Shown: one piece after another, positions 17,347 through 21,041 of the stretch
Layout: every line of letters begins with the position of its first letter
Position numbering within the stretch: the stretch's first letter is position 1
DNA from: an uncultured Elusimicrobia bacterium
GTDB lineage: Bacteria; Elusimicrobiota; Endomicrobiia; Endomicrobiales; Endomicrobiaceae
Length of the DNA: 21,041 nucleotides
Assembly (NCBI GenBank): GCA_900321055.1
Contig: ONUQ01000028.1
Location: 1 to 21,041, forward strand
Direction of reading: 5' to 3'
The notes under the pieces: generated by a model
Told to the model about the DNA's origin: nothing
Seen by the model: only the letters and a program-made list of their open reading frames with translations
The model's database searches: none
Position numbers and translations under genes: made by a program

Positions 17347-17637
17347 CTATTCTTCTACAGATTCTAAGCTGATAACTGCACCTTTTCCCATTTTTAAAAC
17401 TATAAAGTTATATATAGCAGCAACTACAGCTATACCGATTGACATTATAGCGGTATAAAGAACTACAAAAACTAACCAAGAAAGAAATCTTGCACCAAAA
17501 CCTAAATCTGTTGTCATTTCTGTCGGGAACAGAAAAAATGTGAATAAGCCAACACATGCTCCGAATAAAGCAAACACTATCGGAAAACTTTTAAATAAAG
17601 ATACTACTCCTACACTTTTAATTTCATAACTTGCCAT
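17347..17637 (-). CDS. Small two-helix membrane protein, DUF3566-like
   Basis: This 96-residue inner-membrane protein of unknown function has a short cytoplasmic N-terminus (MASYEIKSVGVVSLFKSF). Two long hydrophobic helices follow, at about 20-40 and 52-83, joined by a short segment with FPTEMTTDLGFG. The tail is charged (KMGKGAVISLESVEE). The layout resembles DUF3566 proteins, but this was judged by eye only. The frame extends upstream to a TTG at 17646. The GGAGG site at 17647-17651 abuts that TTG, whereas it lies 9 bp before the ATG at 17637, so the ATG is taken as the start. The gene has its own consensus promoter upstream and a probable terminator after it, so it looks like a stand-alone transcript between fba and the kinase operon. 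Confidence 0.75.
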   Translation of the reverse strand: MASYEIKSVGVVSLFKSFPIVFALFGACVGLFTFFLFPTEMTTDLGFGARFLSWLVFVVLYTAIMSIGIAVVAAIYNFIVLKMGKGAVISLESVEE

Positions 17638-17702
17638 AATAAGCAACCTCCATTTTTATTATTATATTATGCCTGCACTTACACCTGCCAAATACATGGA
17701 AT

Positions 17703-17731
17703 ATTATAACAGACAAAATAAATATTGTCAA
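17703..17731 (-). promoter_or_regulatory. Consensus sigma70-type promoter for the DUF3566-like gene
   Basis: Read on the minus strand, a perfect TTGACA (-35, 17726-17731) is separated by exactly 17 bp from a perfect TATAAT (-10, 17703-17708). It lies just after the fba stop and points at the small membrane protein gene, predicting a leader of about 55-60 bases before the ATG at 17637. It is the only full consensus promoter seen in this window. The leader contains a GCAGG direct repeat (17671-17689). Confidence 0.85.
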
Positions 17732-17741
17732 TCTCTTTAGA

Positions 17742-18734
17742 CTATTTGTTATAAATTTTCTTCATATCTTCCAATGTCATTGGAGCATAATCTCCTGCAT
17801 GTCCTGCTGTTCCAAAAGCTTTCATTTTGCTTACAATCAAACCTTGTAATGCTGTTCTTGCCGGTCCTAAATAATCTCTGGGATCAAATTTTTCCGGAGT
17901 TTCTGCAAATACTTTTCTTATTGTAGCTGTCATTGCAAGTCTTCCATCGGTATCAACATTAATTTTTTGAACACCTAATTGAATTGCTTTTTGCAAATGT
18001 TCCATTGGAACACCTTCCGCACCCGGCATTTTCCCACCATATTTATTTACTGCATCTATTAATTCTTTAGGAACCGATGATGCACCATGAAGAACTATAG
18101 GAATATCAATAAGTTTTCTAACTTCTTGTAAAACATCAAATGCTAAAACTTTTGCACCTTTAAATTTATATGCACCATGAGATGTTCCAATTGCTATAGC
18201 AAGAGCATCTACTCCGGTATCTTTTACAAATTGCAATGCTTCTTGAGGATCCGTAATGTGAACTGAACCGGATCCAACTCCATCCTCAATTCCGCCTAAT
18301 CTTCCGATTTCAGCTTCTACCGTTACACCATATTTATGTGCATATTCAACAACTGATCTTGTAACATTAACATTATATTCATAATCTGAAGGTGTTTTTC
18401 CATCTTCTTTTAATGAACCATCTATCATAACAGATGAAAAGCCTAAATCAATAGCTTTTTTTGCCGAATCTAATGAATTACCATGATCCAAATGCATTGC
18501 TACCGGAATTGTAGGATTTTCTATAACTGCAGCTTTCATTAAATATCCAAGATATGTAAAATTAGAATACTTCAATGCTCCCCTACTTGCTTGGATAATT
18601 ACCGGAGACTGTGTTTCCTGAGCAGCAGCCATAATTGCCTGAATTTGCTCCATGTTGTTTACATTGTATGCTCCAACACCATAGCCCTTCTTTTTTGCTT
18701 CTTCCAAAATTTGCTTCATAGGTACTAATGCCAT
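17742..18734 (-). CDS. fba: Class II fructose-bisphosphate aldolase
   Basis: This zinc-dependent aldolase interconverts fructose 1,6-bisphosphate with dihydroxyacetone phosphate and glyceraldehyde 3-phosphate in glycolysis and gluconeogenesis. The 330-residue protein has the class II pattern. Asp83-His84 in HLDHG supply the catalytic acid and a zinc ligand. Further zinc histidines are His186 (IGTSHGAYK) and His216 (IVLHGASS). The phosphate-binding region reads KINVDTD near 258-263. The N-terminus VGAYNVNNMEQ is also typical. The stretch GGKMPGAEGVPMEHLQKAI (about 233-251) fits the bacterial and protist subgroup of about 310-330 residues rather than the E. coli FbaA length. A strong AGGAGG site in the end of accA precedes the ATG. 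The gap to accA is 4 bp, so cotranscription is expected. Confidence 0.97.
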   Translation of the reverse strand: MALVPMKQILEEAKKKGYGVGAYNVNNMEQIQAIMAAAQETQSPVIIQASRGALKYSNFTYLGYLMKAAVIENPTIPVAMHLDHGNSLDSAKKAIDLGFSSVMIDGSLKEDGKTPSDYEYNVNVTRSVVEYAHKYGVTVEAEIGRLGGIEDGVGSGSVHITDPQEALQFVKDTGVDALAIAIGTSHGAYKFKGAKVLAFDVLQEVRKLIDIPIVLHGASSVPKELIDAVNKYGGKMPGAEGVPMEHLQKAIQLGVQKINVDTDGRLAMTATIRKVFAETPEKFDPRDYLGPARTALQGLIVSKMKAFGTAGHAGDYAPMTLEDMKKIYNK

Positions 18735-18738
18735 TTTT

Positions 18739-19767
18739 CTACCTCCTGGGTTTTATGTTACCTTTTTCACTTTTAGCTTTTTTATTTGTTACTTTTGTTT
18801 CTTTTACTTTTGTTTCTTCAAAAACACCAATTTTTCTGAATTTTTCATATCTGTCTTCTTCTAATTGTTGTCTTGTCATCTTTAACAAACTTAATAAAGA
18901 TTTGTTTATGAACCTTTTTATATTCATTGCGGTCTCTACAGCATCAACATGAGCCCCGCCTATAGGTTCTTTTATTATTTCATCTATTACACCATTTTTC
19001 AATAAATCCTTTGCGGTAAGTTTTAATGCTTCCGTTGCTTCTTGTGATTTTGATGCATCTCTAAACAATATTGCCGCACAACCTTCCGGAGATATAACCG
19101 AATAATATGCATTTTCCAACATTGCAATTTTGTTTGCAACTCCGATACCTATTGCTCCGCCGGATCCGCCCTCACCAATAACTATACTTATAACGGGAAC
19201 TTCCAAACATGACATTTCCCGTAAATTTCTTGCTATTGCTTCTGCTTGTCCTCTTTCTTCAGCTGCTATACCGGGATATGCTCCTGCCGTATCTATAAAT
19301 GTCACTATCGGTCTATTAAATTTTTCCGCTATTTTCATAAGCCTTAATGCTTTTCTGTATCCCTCAGGATGAGCCATACCGAAGTTTCTATCTATATTTT
19401 CCTGAACCGTTCTACCTTTTTGATGTCCGATAACAACTACCGGTTTATTATCTATTGTAGCAAGACCGCATACCAATGCAGGATCATCACCAAAAGCTCT
19501 ATCTCCATGCAACTCAACAAAATTTTCACATATAATCTTTATATAATCAAGGGTGTATGGCCTGCCGGGATGTCTTGCAAGCATAACCTTTTGCCAAGAT
19601 GTTAAAGAACCATATATTTCTTTTTTCAGTTTTTCTTTTTTTTCTTCTAAATCTGCAATTTCACTGGAAAAATCTATTTTGCTGTGCTCTGCAGAAACTT
19701 TTAAACTCAAAATTTTCTTTTCCAATTCAACAACAGGTTTTTCAAAATCTAACCAAAACTCACTCAT
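18739..19767 (-). CDS. accA: Acetyl-CoA carboxylase carboxyltransferase subunit alpha
   Basis: AccA pairs with AccD to transfer the carboxyl group from carboxybiotin to acetyl-CoA, giving malonyl-CoA, the first committed step of fatty-acid synthesis. The 342-residue protein shows [14 protein letters not shown] near the N-terminus, then [24 protein letters not shown] and [30 protein letters not shown] and [12 protein letters not shown], the carboxyltransferase core, follow, as does [12 protein letters not shown]. It ends in an extra lysine-rich tail of about 23 residues containing a repeated E-T-K-V motif, which looks dispensable. An AAGAGG site (19776-19781) precedes the ATG by 8 bp. accD is not in the window. 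It lies 12 bp after the YjbH-like gene and 4 bp before fba. Confidence 0.97.
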   Translation of the reverse strand: MSEFWLDFEKPVVELEKKILSLKVSAEHSKIDFSSEIADLEEKKEKLKKEIYGSLTSWQKVMLARHPGRPYTLDYIKIICENFVELHGDRAFGDDPALVCGLATIDNKPVVVIGHQKGRTVQENIDRNFGMAHPEGYRKALRLMKIAEKFNRPIVTFIDTAGAYPGIAAEERGQAEAIARNLREMSCLEVPVISIVIGEGGSGGAIGIGVANKIAMLENAYYSVISPEGCAAILFRDASKSQEATEALKLTAKDLLKNGVIDEIIKEPIGGAHVDAVETAMNIKRFINKSLLSLLKMTRQQLEEDRYEKFRKIGVFEETKVKETKVTNKKAKSEKGNIKPRR

Positions 19768-19779
19768 TAAAAGTACCTC

Positions 19780-20490
19780 TTAAAATCTGCCTTGATAACT
19801 AATTTTTACCAGTCTTTCACAACCATACTTTTCTTTATCACTAGTTGTACAATTTCTAAGAATAAAATCTATATCAAGATTTTCCGTAATCCAAAACCTA
19901 AAACCGGAATTTAATCTTGCAAGTTTACCTTTACCGATATTGTCATATTCTACCATTGCCATAAGTGTTTCAACTATTATTTGATAAGATAAACCTGTAA
20001 ACCCTAAAACACACGGATGCTTAAAGTCATTTATATTTAAACCACCATTAAAATTCAAAGAGGGGAACAATATTTCTTTTCCAAAAACAAAATATATTCC
20101 TTTACCCTTTTGCATAAACTCAGCTTCGCTTTGATTGTAAAAAAAACCCTGTCCGTCATATCCCATTGCTAAACCGGGAATAGTTTCACTTCCGGAATAA
20201 ACATTAAGTTTTAATTGCAGTGCAGGAACAGCAACAACAACATCTTGCACACCTATAAGATTTCCTAATTCCCAAGAAACTCCCAAGTTTAAAATCTTAA
20301 ATATTCCAAAATTTACTTTTGTAAGAACTCCGCCATTAGAAAAAACCCTAAACTGCATATCATAACAGCCATAATCTAACAAAGAATATGTAGGAATATC
20401 TGCTAAGTAAGTAACATTTACGGCAAATGTTTTTACCGTATAAACCAACAAAACTATCAAAATAACAAGACTAATTAAAATTTTTTTCAA
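19780..20490 (-). CDS. YjbH-like envelope protein, putative outer-membrane beta protein
   Basis: This 236-residue exported protein has a clear N-terminal signal (MKKILISLVILIVLLVYTV, likely cut after FAV or AVN near 24). It continues with ADIPTYSLLDYGCYDMQFRVF, NFGIFKILNLGVSWEL, a PAL-x-LKL region, GYDGQGFFYN and a C-terminal FRFWITENLDIDF strand ending in a terminal aromatic. Alternating hydrophobic strands and a final Phe suggest an outer-membrane barrel. The wording resembles the YjbH domain family, but only by eye. The start is TTG at 20490: the codon directly before it is an in-frame TAG, so no upstream start is possible, and the signal peptide begins there. A GGGG-containing site lies 8 bp upstream. 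It is followed 12 bp later by accA, so it probably heads an accA-fba operon. Confidence 0.72.
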   Translation of the reverse strand: MKKILISLVILIVLLVYTVKTFAVNVTYLADIPTYSLLDYGCYDMQFRVFSNGGVLTKVNFGIFKILNLGVSWELGNLIGVQDVVVAVPALQLKLNVYSGSETIPGLAMGYDGQGFFYNQSEAEFMQKGKGIYFVFGKEILFPSLNFNGGLNINDFKHPCVLGFTGLSYQIIVETLMAMVEYDNIGKGKLARLNSGFRFWITENLDIDFILRNCTTSDKEKYGCERLVKISYQGRF

Positions 20491-20780
20491 CTAACAAACC
20501 CCACTTATATACCAACTAAAGTTATCCGTAACCGCAATAAAAATTTTACAAAAAATATACCCGGCAGTAAATTTAACATTACTGCCATTTTTATATACTA
20601 AACTAATATATTATTTGAAATAAAACATATTCAAATTTTTCTACAAGCTTTAACTAAAGACTACAAACATATTGTAAATCTAAAAAACATCTAACCGCTA
20701 AATAACACCATATTTTATTAGTCTTTTAAATTTATTACTATTTAAAATCTATTTACCGACTTATTTATATTTCTTTTCTA
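20491..20780 (-). other. Non-coding gap between the 34-codon gene and the YjbH-like gene
   Basis: About 290 bp very rich in A and T with no reading frame longer than about 9 codons on the minus strand. It contains a hairpin at 20563-20586 and several weak -10-like TATA elements (for example TATATA near 20505 on the minus strand), but no convincing -35. The transcription start of the YjbH-accA-fba operon is probably here. Confidence 0.5.
20563..20586. terminator. Hairpin, terminator-like on the plus strand or attenuator-like on the minus strand
   Basis: GGCAGTAA (20563-20570) and TTACTGCC (20579-20586) form a perfect 8-bp stem with an 8-base loop. On the plus strand it is followed at once by ATTTTTAT, an intrinsic-terminator shape, but no plus-strand gene precedes it. 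On the minus strand a T-rich run starts four bases after the stem. It could therefore end the small-peptide transcript or sit in the leader of the YjbH-like operon. Confidence 0.45.
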
Positions 20781-20885
20781 TTAATAAGACATATCTGTCG
20801 CTGTTATTGCCGAATCCAAACCTGTTTTTATCTTTACAATCTTCGGTTTTGTCCAAACCTTATCTTTATTTGTTTTTTTATCCAT
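20781..20885 (-). CDS. 34-residue peptide, RiPP-precursor-like (WTKP...GLD)
   Basis: A small gene read on the minus strand, ATG at 20885 to TAA at 20781. An AAGAGG site (20895-20900) lies 9 bp before the ATG and closely matches the ftsZ site. The peptide has a lysine-rich N-terminal half, WTKP at residues 11-14, GLD at 22-24 and an Ser/Thr/Ala-rich end finishing DMSY. The spacing W-x-K-P-x7-G-hydrophobic-acidic matches PqqA, the precursor of pyrroloquinoline quinone. The tyrosine that PqqA uses for the cross-link is Thr28 here, so it is not a normal PQQ precursor. A promoter-like element precedes it. No radical SAM or PqqD-like gene is in view. It could also be a small regulatory or toxin-type peptide, or a chance frame. 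Confidence 0.55.
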   Translation of the reverse strand: MDKKTNKDKVWTKPKIVKIKTGLDSAITATDMSY

Positions 20886-21041
20886 AGATAAATACCTCTT
20901 TACCCTTTTATCCGATACACACTTATTTTAAAAAAAAAAAATTTTTTTTGCAACATAGAGAGAAAAGAAAATTTTGCGGATTTTCTAACGACAAATAGGA
21001 AAACGGATTTATTTTTTTATGGATTGCCACAAAAACACTTC
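20886..21041. other. Right-edge intergenic sequence upstream of the 34-codon gene
   Basis: No supported gene. It contains the ribosome binding site and promoter-like element of the small gene, an A12T8 tract (20930-20949) and, at the very end, a short ATGGATTGCCAC stretch that may be the edge of a dispersed repeat. Open frames crossing here lack starts and look like chance. Confidence 0.5.
20925..20953 (-). promoter_or_regulatory. Possible promoter of the 34-codon gene, spanning an A/T tract
   Basis: On the minus strand TTGCAA (20948-20953) and TAAAAT (20925-20930) are separated by 17 bp. The match is 4 of 6 at -35 and 5 of 6 at -10. The spacer is made of A6T11, a rigid or curved tract. The predicted transcript would start about 30 bases before the ATG at 20885. 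Confidence 0.4.

Noticed and set aside
17638..17646. TTG start for the small membrane protein
   Set aside because: The GGAGG site directly abuts it, while the ATG at 17637 has normal 9-bp spacing.
19130..19802. Several plus-strand frames over accA
   Set aside because: They are antisense to conserved AccA motifs and lack ribosome binding sites or family features.
20781..20885. Calling the small gene pqqA
   Set aside because: The conserved tyrosine of the Glu-Tyr cross-link is not in place and no pqqB-E genes are visible, so only a resemblance is claimed.
20901..21041. Open minus-strand frame entering from the right edge and ending near 20901
   Set aside because: It runs through the A12T8 tract as a run of Phe, shows no family pattern and overlaps the likely promoter, so it is taken as chance.

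Overview
The window is a 21 kb piece of an AT-rich chromosome from a diderm (Gram-negative-type) bacterium. The outer-membrane-type proteins are a PorV/PorQ-like barrel with TPRs, a small FlgD-Ig-like secreted protein and a YjbH-like protein. Together with AddAB-type recombination genes, a class II aldolase and the low GC content, they suggest an Elusimicrobiota-like organism (Endomicrobium or gut Elusimicrobia type). That placement rests on gene style and was not searched. No rRNA, tRNA, CRISPR array or transposase was seen.

Plus strand, 1-4310: a division cluster (3' end of ftsA, then ftsZ, then the YfiH/PgeF laccase-domain gene 2 bp later). It is followed by a polysaccharide-type ABC exporter (permease plus ATPase) and a YraN-family nuclease-like protein. 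The ATPase is split by a single-base +1 frameshift near 3485 that separates Walker A from the signature and Walker B motifs. The two transcription directions converge at 4311-4318 with no visible terminator.

Minus strand, read from 17272 down to 4319: a sensor histidine kinase, a receiver-GGDEF regulator with a non-canonical GGDDF site, and an OmpR/PhoB-type regulator. These are followed by a PorV-like/TPR fusion whose stop overlaps the start of a small FlgD-Ig-like secreted protein. Next come a DEDDh exonuclease, SmpB, and an AddA-like/AddB-like helicase-nuclease pair. The AddB-like protein keeps its nuclease and 4Fe-4S cysteines but lacks a Walker A motif.

Minus strand, 20490 down to 17347: a YjbH-like envelope protein (TTG start), accA and fba in a tight run, then a small DUF3566-like membrane protein. 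That last gene has its own consensus sigma70-type promoter and a likely terminator.

Right end, 20491-21041: no long gene. It holds a well-supported 34-codon small gene on the minus strand (20781-20885) with a good ribosome binding site and a promoter-like element in an A12T8 tract. Its peptide carries a WTKP-x7-GLD pattern reminiscent of PqqA-type RiPP precursors. This is the most interesting candidate for something undescribed. The last bases look like the edge of a dispersed repeat.

Three starts differ from the longest-ORF reading. The OmpR-type regulator most likely starts at ATG 14871, the small membrane protein at ATG 17637, and the YjbH-like gene uses TTG at 20490.
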